From Craspedostauros australis (taxonomy: Eukaryota; Bacillariophyta; Bacillariophyceae; Mastogloiales; Achnanthaceae), in the NCBI GenBank assembly GCA_026770025.1, contig JAMXDE010000041.1:124001-188000 (forward strand): DNA of 64,000 bases. Reading direction: 5' to 3'. Positions 35,439-46,542 of this stretch are shown piece by piece. The notes beneath the pieces were generated by a model. That model ran no database searches, had not been told where the DNA came from, and worked only from the letters and a program-made list of their open reading frames with translations. Position 1 is the first letter of the stretch, and each line of letters opens with the position of its first letter. The translations under genes were made by a program, and so were the position numbers.

Positions 35439-36542
35439 ATGGGAACGCACACAATCAACGAAAGCAACAACACCCAAATGCTCAAATCGCAACACGAGAG
35501 GAACCAGCAAGAGACCGAGCAACCAAAGGCAGCAGCAATCACAACGACAGAAGCAGCAACAGCAGCAACAACGCGAACGGCAACCACGGAAGCCGTAGCC
35601 GCAACAGCAGGGATGGTGACCATCACAACCACAATCACAACCACGACGACCATGACAGCCAAAAGAGCCTCCATGATCCTCCCCGCCCTGACCTCTGCAA
35701 GCAACCACAGTCTCAGCAGCGCCAGCAACCACTCATGTCCGCACATCCCCTTGCACACGCAATACGATGACATGCTCGGTCATCTGCAGGCCGCTCATGT
35801 TGGATACGACGGGCCACAACAGACTCCGACGCAGCGACAGCTGCATTCGCAAAAGCGAAGTGTCCGTTTCGCCGAAGATGTCATGGAATCCCGATCGACC
35901 ATGCGCCGCCGCAGCTACACGCAGGTTCCTTCATCGCCACCAACATCGCCGACATCGACACCAACAGCAACAACAAAGGCAACCGAGACTGACATTGACG
36001 CAATCGCCAAGGCAGACATCTGGTACAACCGAGAGGACTTCTCCAGGATGCGACAAGACAATCGCGAGACCGTCAAGCAGATGAAGAACCTCGTGCCGGA
36101 AGACATCCACAATGACGTCTGCTACCGCGGTCTCGAGTATCCTCACGAAAGCCGGCAGCGGCAGGAGGAGGTCCACGCATCGATCGAGGTCGTGCTCGAC
36201 GAGCAGGATCGCCAGCACGATCTCGACATCAACGAGCCCGATGTGATTGCGCAGATGTACGGCTTCTACACACGAGCCTGCCAAAGCAGAGCTGTCCGTC
36301 AGGGTGCGCGCGACGCAGTGGACTGCGGCTTCGGGCGCGATGCGAAGCAGCTCCGATCATCGTACTTCCGCTCGTCGTCGTCGCCCTCCGTCGAATGCAC
36401 CAGCAGAGCGTGCAACCCGCCCGTCATGCCGATCCGGCGTTCCATCATCTCCGTTCCAAGGGATGCGACGCTGCCGTGCGCGTACCCACGCCGCACGACG
36501 GATTATCCTCAGTTCCACATCCGACGCTCGAGCATCGACTAA
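35439..36542 (+). CDS. uncharacterised algal protein family, member B
   Basis: 367-residue single-exon protein, paralogue of the product of 22363-23379. Residues 1-135 are Thr/Ser/Ala-rich and poorly conserved, so the exact start is soft. The core begins with SVRFAEDVMESR (about 140), then DIWYNREDFSRMRQ, ETVKQMKN, VCYRGLEYPHESRQRQ, VVLDEQDRQ, IAQMYGFYTRACQSRAVRQG and DAVDCGFGRDAKQL. The C-terminal 70 residues are Arg/Ser-rich. Function unknown. Two family members 12 kb apart on opposite strands suggest an expanded family. Minus-strand and other-frame ORFs over 34964-35773 are by-products of its repetitive Thr-rich codons. Confidence 0.75.
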   Translation: MGTHTINESNNTQMLKSQHERNQQETEQPKAAAITTTEAATAATTRTATTEAVAATAGMVTITTTITTTTTMTAKRASMILPALTSASNHSLSSASNHSCPHIPLHTQYDDMLGHLQAAHVGYDGPQQTPTQRQLHSQKRSVRFAEDVMESRSTMRRRSYTQVPSSPPTSPTSTPTATTKATETDIDAIAKADIWYNREDFSRMRQDNRETVKQMKNLVPEDIHNDVCYRGLEYPHESRQRQEEVHASIEVVLDEQDRQHDLDINEPDVIAQMYGFYTRACQSRAVRQGARDAVDCGFGRDAKQLRSSYFRSSSSPSVECTSRACNPPVMPIRRSIISVPRDATLPCAYPRRTTDYPQFHIRRSSID

Positions 36543-38003
36543 ACAGTGCTCTTCACATAATACTCTAAACAATTCATATCACAGTCCATATATCATATCA
36601 TAGAATACATACTACAGTTACACCAATCCTTGACGCCAAAGCCGGATTCCAAAGCCATTCCACGCCCATTTCACGTCCATACTATTTCGTGTGATGGCAC
36701 CCACCACACATTCGAAGTGTTATACGGGTCCCTGTCCTGTCTATGGGCTGCGAATTCACATCGGCGAAGGGTCACACGGTCATCATTTCCAAAGTGCAAA
36801 CCAGCCTTCGTTGCTGTTCTATTCGTAGGCATGCTACGACTACGACTGAGCCTCGGAGGGCATCTCAAAGCATTGTTGACGTTGATGTTGGTGAACACGA
36901 ACGCTGCCTTGTTGCGCTCTGCAACAATTTGACAAAACGTGAACATGGAGGCGGTCCTCTCTGTGGATTCGAAAGGTACTTGTCATAGCATGGATTTGCC
37001 TGGGCCACACGCACAAGATATCCTACCTGCTGCATCCAGACCCTTCATCGCGGTGCGGAAGGAGACTCGGAGATCCTGCACCGAGCAGTGAGATGATCTT
37101 GAAGAGAGGGAGAGGGAGATGGAGTTGATGGCGACTCGTATGTCGTGATCATTTTGTGGTTGCATTTGCGTCTGCCTGGTTGCACTCGTAGTCGTATTAG
37201 CATGGCCTTGTGGGTAAATGTGGTGATGTGCCATAGTTTCTCTCGAGGATAAGGTAGAAATGTCTACTCGCGGGATGATGGTGAGCGGATGAGAGCACAG
37301 TAGACCAAGGTGAGTGGAATTATTACCGTCCATGCCAAAGAGTATGGTAAATACACAGGCAATACCATACAAGTGTAAGCGCACAGCGGGAGCGCAGGCA
37401 GGCATGCATGCACAATGTCGGCTGATCTTTGCCGCCTCCACCTCTCCTTTTTAACCAGTATCATTCCTGTTGAAGAGGTAGCGTTGTCATCCGCCCCACG
37501 GTTCGCAGGAGAGAAAATGATCACTGCCTCACATTCGGCGCGAAGTATGTACGCGTCTGCATCACCAAGTGATAGAGCATGCCCATAACATTGCAGAGTA
37601 TGGCGTGGCGCACACAAAGGTCCATCGTCGTTGAGGTGATGAATATGCAGAACAACAGAACAGAACATTCACTCGTGCCGAGCACCGACCTATGCCTGGA
37701 GGAATCGGAATCGATCACCTCAACGGTTCGCTGTCAATGACATCGGCCTCGACTGCACCTCAATCTCAGAATCTTGCAGCGACAATAAACGAAGCCAACG
37801 GGAGCAACAGCTTGGTTGGTATGTACAGATCCGCCGATTGTGAAAGATTGAAAGCATATGCGTGGAGTATATACTTTGCGATACTATTACGCTACGAGTA
37901 CGGTACGCGTGTTATATCGTATCGTATTCGCACCATACGTAGTGGCAGGCAGTTTGCATTCATCGACGCCATCGCTGCTACTGCGAGTCGGCTCCGCTCT
38001 ACT
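36543..38003. other. intergenic, no supported gene
   Basis: Convergent region between family member B and the minus-strand small gene. Open frames such as 36983-37441 (minus) carry no domain. Confidence 0.45.
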
Positions 38004-38869
38004 CTATCTGACCTTGACGCCCATTTGCTCGAGCGCCTGCAGCAGCTCCGCGTTCTGCTGTTGCAGCGCGTAAACATCATTGTAGTACGTGGTGTAGAGA
38101 TCCTTCTGCTCCTGCTTGAATTTGATGTTCAATTTCTTCTCCTTGCGGTTGGAATGGAACTTGCCGCCCAGGAACCAACCGAGGCTGGCGCCGGCCAAGA
38201 TCTTTCCCCATCCGAAGGCTCTGTTGGGTCGGTGGAACGTGGCGGGTTGTGTTTTTTTCGATTTCGAGTTTGTAGCGTGGGACAGCAAGAGGAAGTGAGA
38301 CACTGGATACGATCATCGCATTCCTGTCGGAGATGTATGGTGGGCAAACGTGCAGCATATATGTGTGCAGATTATGTATCCACGCTGTGGGCACTCGCAA
38401 GTATAATAAAAATTAATGTGCGCAGCCACAATTCGCATGAAGACAAAAGTCGTTGGCACTTCAACACAGTGCTGTCGCTATCGCTATCGCTGTTGCTTGG
38501 GTCCTCGCATTTCCACATTGCCGATGGCAAAGATGCTTGGGAGCTCCATCCACTCGGGCGACACCGGGATGGGCATCGGCATGGTACCCGAACCAACGCT
38601 TCCAAATCATGATGGCGGGGAGTGCGTCTGCATGCGCCCATCATTCATCTTGGCTGTCGTTTGGATGATGCACCGCAGCACACTTACGGTGGTCCAGCGG
38701 CCTCCTTATCCTGCTGTCTCATCGCGTAGTCATGATACAGGTTGTCCTGGGCGTAATCCTGGTTGGAGTACCCGCCGTCTTGGTAGTCGTAGTCCTGCGC
38801 TTCGCAGCGCTGCGTGGCAGATGCCATCAGGACAGCGCACAGCGCCATCTTCAGCAGTTTCATCATCAT
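38004..38869 (-). CDS. small secretory-pathway protein with Gly-rich membrane segment and coiled coil
   Basis: Two exons: 38869..38688 and 38220..38004. The 467-nt intron has a GTAAGT donor and a CCAACAG acceptor, and joining restores P-AFGWGKI. Product 132 residues. Residues 1-24 are a classic signal peptide (MMMKLLKMALCAVLMASATQ) with cleavage likely after RCEA. Next is a Tyr/Asp/Gln-rich segment (DYDYQDGGYSNQDY). A Gly-rich hydrophobic segment GKILAGASLGWFLGGK (about 64-79) follows, then basic residues and an amphipathic helix rich in Gln/Leu (YALQQQNAELLQALEQM), probably a coiled coil. I recall a similar core in small diatom proteins; function is unknown. The large plus-strand frame 37692-38612 over the same bases is a by-product. 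Confidence 0.72.
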
Positions 38870-40710
38870 GTTGGCGAGCTTGCGATTGTCGTCGTCCTTG
38901 GCGTTCCACGCACAGGTGTATCAATACTCTCAATGCCGTTGTCTTGCTTGCAATACGGTGAGATCATTGTGGATGAAGCCGACAAACGGCATCTTGCTTC
39001 GTGTTGACGCCATCGTCGCGTTGTTGGTTTTGCGTTCTTCTCTTTCTGCGATTTTGTTGAAAAGTGCCATCTGGAAGATCGTGAACAAGATACGTCTGGC
39101 CGTCGCTTGCAAATGATCGACCAGAACGATCCAAAAGTGATATCCGACTGGTTGGATCAAATTGTGCCAAGAATCGGAATGCTGATGCCTTCAGACACAC
39201 CCCGCAGCTACCTGCTCCGATACTCTGCCCTACTCTATCTTGTTCCACCAACCCATGAACGAGAGTTGACGTGGAAGATGGAGAAATACAGCAGCCTCAG
39301 TCTGTCGCAGTCGTACAAGGGGAGGCAAAGTCGAGCGCTTCCAATCGGACGAGTACTTTGCTCCGAGCGAGAAACCAGCAATTGTATGCGCAACTGCATG
39401 GCTCCATGCTCGCACCTGCGTTGAAGTCAACTTGTTCCCGCCATGCTGCTTCAACCAAGACGGGAGAAACGATTTGGGCATCTCATTCTCAGAGGAATGA
39501 AAATAGATGGAGCGCCACATGATCAAGACGAAAGATTGCGATGCACATTCCCTTGCACAACGATTACATGCCCTCGTACTTTCTGTCTTCTCGTATTGCC
39601 TATTTTTGGAAGATTGGGATCGGACCAGAAAGAACCCACAGAATCATCAATCTGATAGCAGCATTTCTGGTGGAGGACCACGGATGGCGCAGATCTTCTT
39701 GCGGGCACGAGTAGTTGGATTGTCTTCGACGTTTGTCTTTTCCACATAGCAGCGGAAAGGTTCGACGCAGCAAGGACGCCGCGAAATGGATGTTGTGGAC
39801 GCACCTTGACACTTTGGTGATGGGAGCGGGTTTGGGACTGGTGCGAATGACACGGTTCCCTGCGGATGTCGCGGTTGAAGTACCTTTCACTTGATGACGA
39901 TGTACAATACATTTGGTCCACAAGAACGATTGTTGAGTCCGCAGAGAGGCTGGTCACATGTCTCTTTGGAGGTCTCGCCATCGCAAGAGACCAGTTCCAA
40001 AGTCGTACCTTTTTTCCGACGCAAACATCTCTTGAGAGACACGAGCAGCCTCGTCAGAGCTCTGCATCTGACGTTGGTTGGATTTTCGATAATGCACTTA
40101 AGGTGACGATATTTTGTTGGAACAAGGGAACATCAACTGCTCCATCAACTGCATCAATTGCGTCACTTCCGCCAACATCTCAGACACGCCAAATCCGAAC
40201 CTCTTTGTCTTCTATGTGTTGTTCTTGCAGCAACATCGACGAAACCAGAAGCGACACAGAGAAGCTTCATCTGAACTCAACATGACGTACATGCTGCGCC
40301 AAGATGCGCATCAAAAGTTGGCGCAGTCGGTTCCACAAGGGCCGGGTGTTGGCACAAGACTCGGTCTTGCTGTGAGATGTGGGAGCTACGGGCTCCTTCC
40401 GACTTCTGTCGATCCAGCGTCGTGAGCCACCACCGATCATTTCCACCAGCCATCATCGCTGACCGCGAAGTTGTGGAACCTTTCCTTCACTCGTGCGTTC
40501 CAGCGCAACCGCTTCATCGCAGCCGCACACACCAGCAAACCCAACAGAACCACGTGCTCTATCAGCTTCGCACGATACGCATTCCCTGCCAGTCCACTCC
40601 GCTTACAAATCAATTCCGCATCCGCACCATACTCGCACTCTCATCGACCGACGCCACCCTGAGAAGCAGCAACTGAAAAACGCTGCTCTAGTGCACCTCC
40701 CTTGCGTGCC
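38870..40710. other. divergent intergenic region
   Basis: Between the 5' ends of the small secretory protein and the first bZIP gene. No domain-bearing frame was found; frames such as 39523-39981 (minus) and 39866-40285 (plus) look random. Confidence 0.45.
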
Positions 40711-40755
40711 ATACCATACCATACCATACCATACCATACCATACCATACCATACC
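40711..40755 (+). repeat. (ATACC)9 pentanucleotide array abutting bZIP start
   Basis: Nine uninterrupted copies of ATACC ending two bases before the ATG of the bZIP gene at 40758, so it lies in the presumed 5' untranslated region or core promoter. A two-unit version (CCATACCATACA) directly precedes the HSF ATG at 29887. Confidence 0.93.
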
Positions 40756-40757
40756 AC

Positions 40758-42358
40758 ATGCAATACGACGGCACCATGAACATGAATGAAATCCCAACGA
40801 TCTCGCTGTCGGAATCGTCAACCATGTTCGCGTCGGACGACACCACATCCATCCTCGATCATATTCAGGGCGACCTTGATTCGATATTCAATGATGAACT
40901 GAAGCAAGAGCAGCAGCATCAGCCGCAGCCGCAGCATTTTCAGATACCCGCGATGGCGGCACTGGACACTGGAATGAAGTACTTCCAATCCTCTTTGCCA
41001 ACACCGACGAATGTCAGTACCAACGTCAATACCAACATCAATCCACATTCTCTTCCTCAACACACATGCGAAAGCATGCCAGCGATGGCCGTTTCAGCCC
41101 ATTCGATGCCTGGTATGCAAACGCTGCCATCACAGCAGCCCCAAATGCAGGCACTTGATCCTTTCCCATCGTCACGGATGGCATCACAACCACTTGCATC
41201 ATCAATGCAATCGGCTTGTGGAAATTTTGGGCCACCCACAACCGAGGCCGCACCCGCGACGTTGTCGCTCGCATTCTCAGACGCCAATTGTAGCAAATCC
41301 TCAACACCCTTTGTGTCGCCGTCGACTCTATCATCTTCGTCAGCGCCGCCGTCATCATTCCTTCTATCTCCATCGCTGCGGCTGCCAGCGCAGGCAGCGG
41401 GGTCTTACAACACTCACGCGATTCTCAACCATGGCAACGCCGCAGTCGCAGGCGCAGCACCACCAGCAACATTATCAGCCCCAGAAAGCACTGCGCAGAT
41501 GCCATCTTTCTTGTCCCAACCACACCCACAGCAACCGCAGCAACAGCAGCACCAACAACATTCATTATCGCTAGCATCGCCACTGTCGATGTCCCTACCA
41601 TCTCTCGTCCCGTCATCATCAAACGGAATCGCGATGAACGGATACCAACACTCTGTGCCCAGCGTGGGCTCGGCCAATCAATTCGTATCGATGCAAGCCA
41701 TGCCCGCAGCAATAAGGCAGGTGGCCAGCGCCAACAACGTGTCGGCGATAGTCGCCGCGGGCATGATGACGGCCGCATCCGCATTCCCACAGAAACGCAA
41801 CATGCAAACACTGCGGCAATGTCAACAACAGCAGTCACGATATGGCATCAACTCCGCAGGCAAGAAGCAACAGCGAGAGGAGGCAAGAAAGTGAGTAACA
41901 TCATCGCAGAGGAGACAATGCGGTATTCCACAAGTATAACACGAGAGTGTTGTGATGCTACTCCATGCGGCATTGGATTCTTCTTCTCAAGCGTTTCTTC
42001 TGAACCTCCGTCCTCACCGAAACTGATCTCCTCCCCTTCATTTGATCCTCCAACTTTCCACCATCATCCAACATGATCGAACTCCATCACACTATCGTCG
42101 CACTTGCACTCCGCAATGCCTCCAAGACAACGCAACCGGAAGCATGCCAAGCAAAGCCGCCAACGACGCAAAGTTGAGCTCGTTCAGCTGGTGCAGCAGC
42201 TCGAGCACTTGAAGGCCGAAAACTACGAGTTGCGCCATGAAGTCTTCGTGCAACAGATCCAGCAACACAGCAGGGTGCTGGACAAGGACACCATCCAATT
42301 CGTCAAGACGCAGGCAGCAAAGCATCCGAAGCAGGACACGACATCCATCGTCGGATAA
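40758..42358 (+). CDS. bZIP transcription factor (bZIP-1)
   Basis: Two exons: 40758-41890 and 42127-42358, with a 236-nt GTGAGT...CTCCAAG intron; product 454 residues. The long N-terminal region (about 375 residues) is Ser/Pro/Gln-rich, typical of an activation domain, with an acidic start (SILDHIQGDLDSIFNDEL). The bZIP domain is at the C-terminal end and is made only by splicing: EEARK joined to QRNRKHAKQSRQRRK, then a zipper with Leu at heptad spacing (LVQQLEHLKAENYELR). The basic region keeps the invariant Asn and Arg of N-x7-R. Without splicing the frame stops two codons into the intron and would give an activation domain without DNA binding. The gene is convergent with bZIP-2, 533 bp apart. 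Minus-strand frames within are by-products. Confidence 0.9.
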
Positions 42359-42891
42359 CAGATGGATAGGACGTACGATACTGCGCCCTCTCAATTTCCA
42401 TAGAGTAAATATGCCTCTCAACCAATTTTAACACCGATTCCATCACGATCACGAGTGCGATGCTTGCCGTTGGAAAGTAAATGTATCGTAGCGCACGGCT
42501 CGTAGCGTAATGATGCAACTAGCTGCAACCGCCGACTCCCGATCCGTGCTTCCGTGTGAGCTGGTTGATGGAAGCTGGCAACGAATTCCCTCCGAGATAC
42601 GTCTGCAGCCAATACAAGTCAATGATACTTGTTGTGAGATTGTAGTTCGATTGTAACTGTACTCTATCCCATACTGAAACCCCATTATGGAACCTCATAC
42701 ATCCAGGTAGCATCTCTGAATGAATGTCCGTATGATATGTAGAGCAGCGTAGTGCACTGTTTGGTACGGTACATATATTTGGTAACATGAATGCTCTACC
42801 CTGCTTCATGGTACCAAGGCACAACATGACCGTTGTGTAAAATTCCGCGGCAGATTTTGCGCGGTCATGTGGTCCTGCTTTCCCCGGACAT
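42359..42891. other. convergent intergenic region between bZIP genes
   Basis: Shared 3' region of two tail-to-tail bZIP genes. No gene seen; no clear terminator or poly(A) signal could be assigned. Confidence 0.5.
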
Positions 42892-44202
42892 TCATGACAC
42901 AGTGGGATCCATCTTGTTGACACTCGTGCACGGCGTGATGACGCGCATCGCTGCCTCCTGCGATACCACCGCCGATGATACCACTGCCGTTGGCGTCATG
43001 ATCCTGCTGCGTTTCTGCACGACCTGATGGCGCAATCCCCGCAAAAATTGCAGCGACGCATCATCCACATGGCGGTGGTGTTTCAAATGGAGGAGGTCCT
43101 GCATCTTGAGTTGTTCCTGTAAGCACTGGTCCACCGTGTCGGGTCCCAGGATGGAACTCATTTGCTGTTTCATCCTCGCATTTTCTTTCTTCAGATCTGA
43201 CAGCGTGGCTTCCAAGGATTTGGTCAACGATTTCTTGCGCAGGCGGCTGCGTTTGGCATGTTCGCGGTTGCGGATTCTGGATGGCGTGCGATGGGAAGTG
43301 ACGTGCAGTGATGTGAGGGAGTGCGATGGCGAGAATCAGAAATGGAGAAGAATGAAGCAAATGAGTGAGTAAAATGTGGGTGACAGAATAAGTGCGATAT
43401 TGCATTCATGCAGTCGCTGTGCAATTCATCTTGCATCCTGTCGAAGATCAGCGATTGCATTCCACTCGTATTGTTCCGGCCCCATCAATTGATGGTGCTG
43501 CGCTTCGACTCACTTGCGTGCCTCCTCTTGCTGCTCTTCCGTCACGGAATCTGAGATCGTGCTCAACGATCGCTTGCGTTCCAGGCTTGATGACCAAGTT
43601 GTGTTGGGAACGATGGTGGCCGTTGCTGTGGATGCCAGTGGCGTGTACGAAGGCGCCAATGCAATCGGAGCCGGCGCAATTGTCTGGGGCAGTATTGTAG
43701 CAGCCGGGCCTTGGAAGAGGCTCTGTGCCGTCGATGGCACGATGGCGGGCGCGATCATTGCTGGCTTGGCGATATACTGTGGCCGCGATGACGGTACCGC
43801 AACTGAAGGAACAGCGACTGGTTTGGAAAACAGCGGATTCGGCACAGTGGACTGCGCCGTGGTGGCGGGCACAGCGGCATGCGCATTGTCTTGCATGAAA
43901 TCAGCAAAGACATCCTTGAGCATGTTGGTGAACTCGGGATCGGCGCTCATGGCCGCCAACTTCCTCTCGGTCGCATCGCTTGTGGATGGTGGTGCAGGGA
44001 TCGGCGCTGCTGCTGCTGCTGCTGCCGCGGCTGCCGTCGCCACCATCGATGCGCTGCTCGAGAGTATGTCTGGTTGCGGAACTGGGACGCTGCTCGAAGT
44101 CACAGTGGTGACCTCATAAACGGCAGTTGCGGATGACACGATCGGCGCGACGGGCAATAGCAGCGTCTCGCATGGGCTTGTGGTCGTTGGTGGGGGAGTC
44201 AT
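42892..44202 (-). CDS. bZIP transcription factor (bZIP-2)
   Basis: Two exons: 44202..43514 and 43276..42892, separated by a 237-nt GTGAGT...ATCCAG intron; product 357 residues. The N-terminal 200 residues are Ala/Pro/Thr/Val-rich with an Ala run, a conserved-looking acidic patch (DPEFTNMLKDVFADFMQD, about 87-105) and EEQQEEARK at the exon end. The spliced bZIP domain reads KIRNREHAKRSRLRKK followed by a zipper with L, L, M at heptad spacing (SLEATLSDLKKENARMKQQM). The region after the zipper (about 265-357) is helical and ends MDPTVS. Intron phase and place match bZIP-1 exactly, so the two are probably paralogues, though their activation regions differ. Confidence 0.9.
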
Positions 44203-46542
44203 TGCGATGGCTTCGATTGGATTGGATTGGATTGGACTGGCTCTGTTCGGAATGGCAATTGGATTAGATTGTGGTTGTTGCGATGATGATTGTTGTGCTG
44301 ATTGTGACGATGATTGTGACGATGATGGCGATCGTGTTTGTATTTGTTCTTTTTTCAGTGATGAATTATGTTGATGTGATGGTGAGTGTGATTGTTGTGA
44401 TGATGATTGTTGTGATTATTGTGGCTGCTTCCGATGCCGCTTGGGTCTCTGCGCTCGAATCGTAGTGCCACTGCCCTTTCCACTCGGTTGTGGTGCTTCC
44501 CTGGTGATACTCCTCTCACGATTGCTCAGAATGGTTGCTGCGAAGGACTGTCAGTGTTGACAATTGGTTTCGATTCGGATGGGGAGCTTGTGTTTCACTA
44601 TCCCTCTTCGTCATTCGAGTGTACTGGTGCGTTCAGGGACTTATTCCGCCACACACAAACACAGAGTGAACCGTTTTTCGGTTTTGTACACGCAAGTATG
44701 ACAGTGCGCTGTGATGACGAGGCACACGAATGCATTTTCCAACTTCGTGATGATTTCGTGTGGTGACAGTTTTGGGTTCGCGTTCGTGTGGTTTTGGTTC
44801 TCGATGGTTGGTGCGAAGCGATGACGTTGCGGCTGAAGTTAATACGTCTTCGGTGATGTGTCGTTCCTTGCGTTGTCATAGTGTCTGATGTCATTCCGTT
44901 GCACTATGAGGTCACCCTCTCATCACTTAATGAGTTTCGTGTCGCATCTGACTGACGTGGCCTCCCCAAGTGCCGGTTTCGTCAAGGAGATTTCTTAATT
45001 GCTGACCTCAGACATCGTGCGTTTTCCGAGCCTCCCAAGCGTCAACGAGAGCATCAACGAGGGTGCCAGCCACGTATCTGAGAGATTCTCACGACTCCAC
45101 CAATTGGATCTTCAGCCGCAGTTGAAGTCTCGCAATCTACTCCACGCAACTCGAAAGTGAACCCAGAGATGGCTCTCACTTGCAGCACAATATTTTTTCG
45201 TAGAACACTCGTTGGCATCATCGATAAATGGAATGCATGATGGACTTTCGTGTCAGGGATCTACAATAGTCTCAAGCATCATCGAGCTCGGAGCCTTGGG
45301 ATGCACTGTGCGGCAACTCACGTCGCAGAGAAGGAATCGTTTTGAAAGGCAAGGGGTGAACATCCATGGCAACAGCTCCTCCGTCGTAGCTCGTTGGAGA
45401 CGGCATACTTGCCAGCGCTTCCGCAATGAAATGCTCCAGGGATTTTGGAGACTCATTCCTGGTGGCCGTTAGATCGTGCGACACTTGCGGACTGGTAGCG
45501 GCAGAGATGGGATTTCACAGCAGAATCTCGCAATCGTCGTGCAGCTTCCTCCCGTGCGTCACTCAACGGTAGTACTCGTTTCGCGCGCGTGATCGGGATA
45601 GAATTACACTGATGGAAAGAATGCTTCAGGATGGATTCTTGTTCGTGGTGGCCTTGGTGGTCAGGGCCTGTGCCAATGCCACGGTCCTTGTCGACATCAA
45701 ACTGCGCTGGACCAGAAAGATCGCCGATGGGGCCATCTTGAGGAAGCACGGCTTCACGTTCGGCTGCGAATGCAATCCAAAACCTCTACCTTTTCGACGG
45801 TTTCGGGTGCGTCTTCTCGTGGCAGTTGGCGCGACGTCGCATTATCGACTTGAAGCACGCAATCACGCCATATGCAATTGTTCCCTTGCGAAACGAGATT
45901 CGACTTACCGCCGTCTCAATTTTCATTTGTTTGCGGCACATGGCTCACCTTTGCTGTGTATGGTGCCTGTTCGGACACGCATTGTCTTGATTTGCTCCTA
46001 TCGTTTTGGTCGAAAATGTGAGTGCGGGTTTTGTTCTTGTTGTCCACTTGGCGCGCTCTTGTCAACCAACAATGGCAAAAAGCATGTGCCTACGTCGAAG
46101 TAATTGGCTCCGTCATCGTTAAGTACTCTTCGCTCTCGGTGGCGAAGAAATTAGCAACAGGTAATTGTTGCATTGAATGTTCCGGAAGGCGTTACAACAT
46201 GCTCGATGATTAGAGAAACAAACCCAATAGAAACATGTGATGTTTGTCACCGTCGTAAAAAATCGCTTTTTGAAATCTGCAACATGTGGCTTGTTCTACT
46301 GTTGGATTCACTTCACCGATTCCCACCCGCCGATCTCCAATCGAAACTGCGGAAGTTCGCGGAAGGGTGCGATCATAGCTCACAACACGATCTATTGGCA
46401 CTGCGACCTCGAGCGGAGGTGAAACAGCAACCCACCACCCCCTCTCACAAACAAAGAAACAAAGGCATAGGCACACGCGCCTCCCGTCGGTCTCCCATAA
46501 AGAAGCAAACTGGACGAACGCAACGCCATTCCTCACAGCACC
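44203..46542. other. divergent intergenic region
   Basis: Between the starts of bZIP-2 and the LRR gene. The first 250 bases carry GATTG-type simple repeats (about 44215-44245) and GATGATTGTTGT-type runs (about 44275-44420). The plus-strand frame 45612-46103 has no domain. No gene is supported. Confidence 0.45.

Noticed and set aside
37692-38612. 306-codon plus-strand frame
   Set aside because: Opposite strand of the spliced small secretory protein, whose exons have a signal peptide and matched splice sites; the plus frame has no domain.
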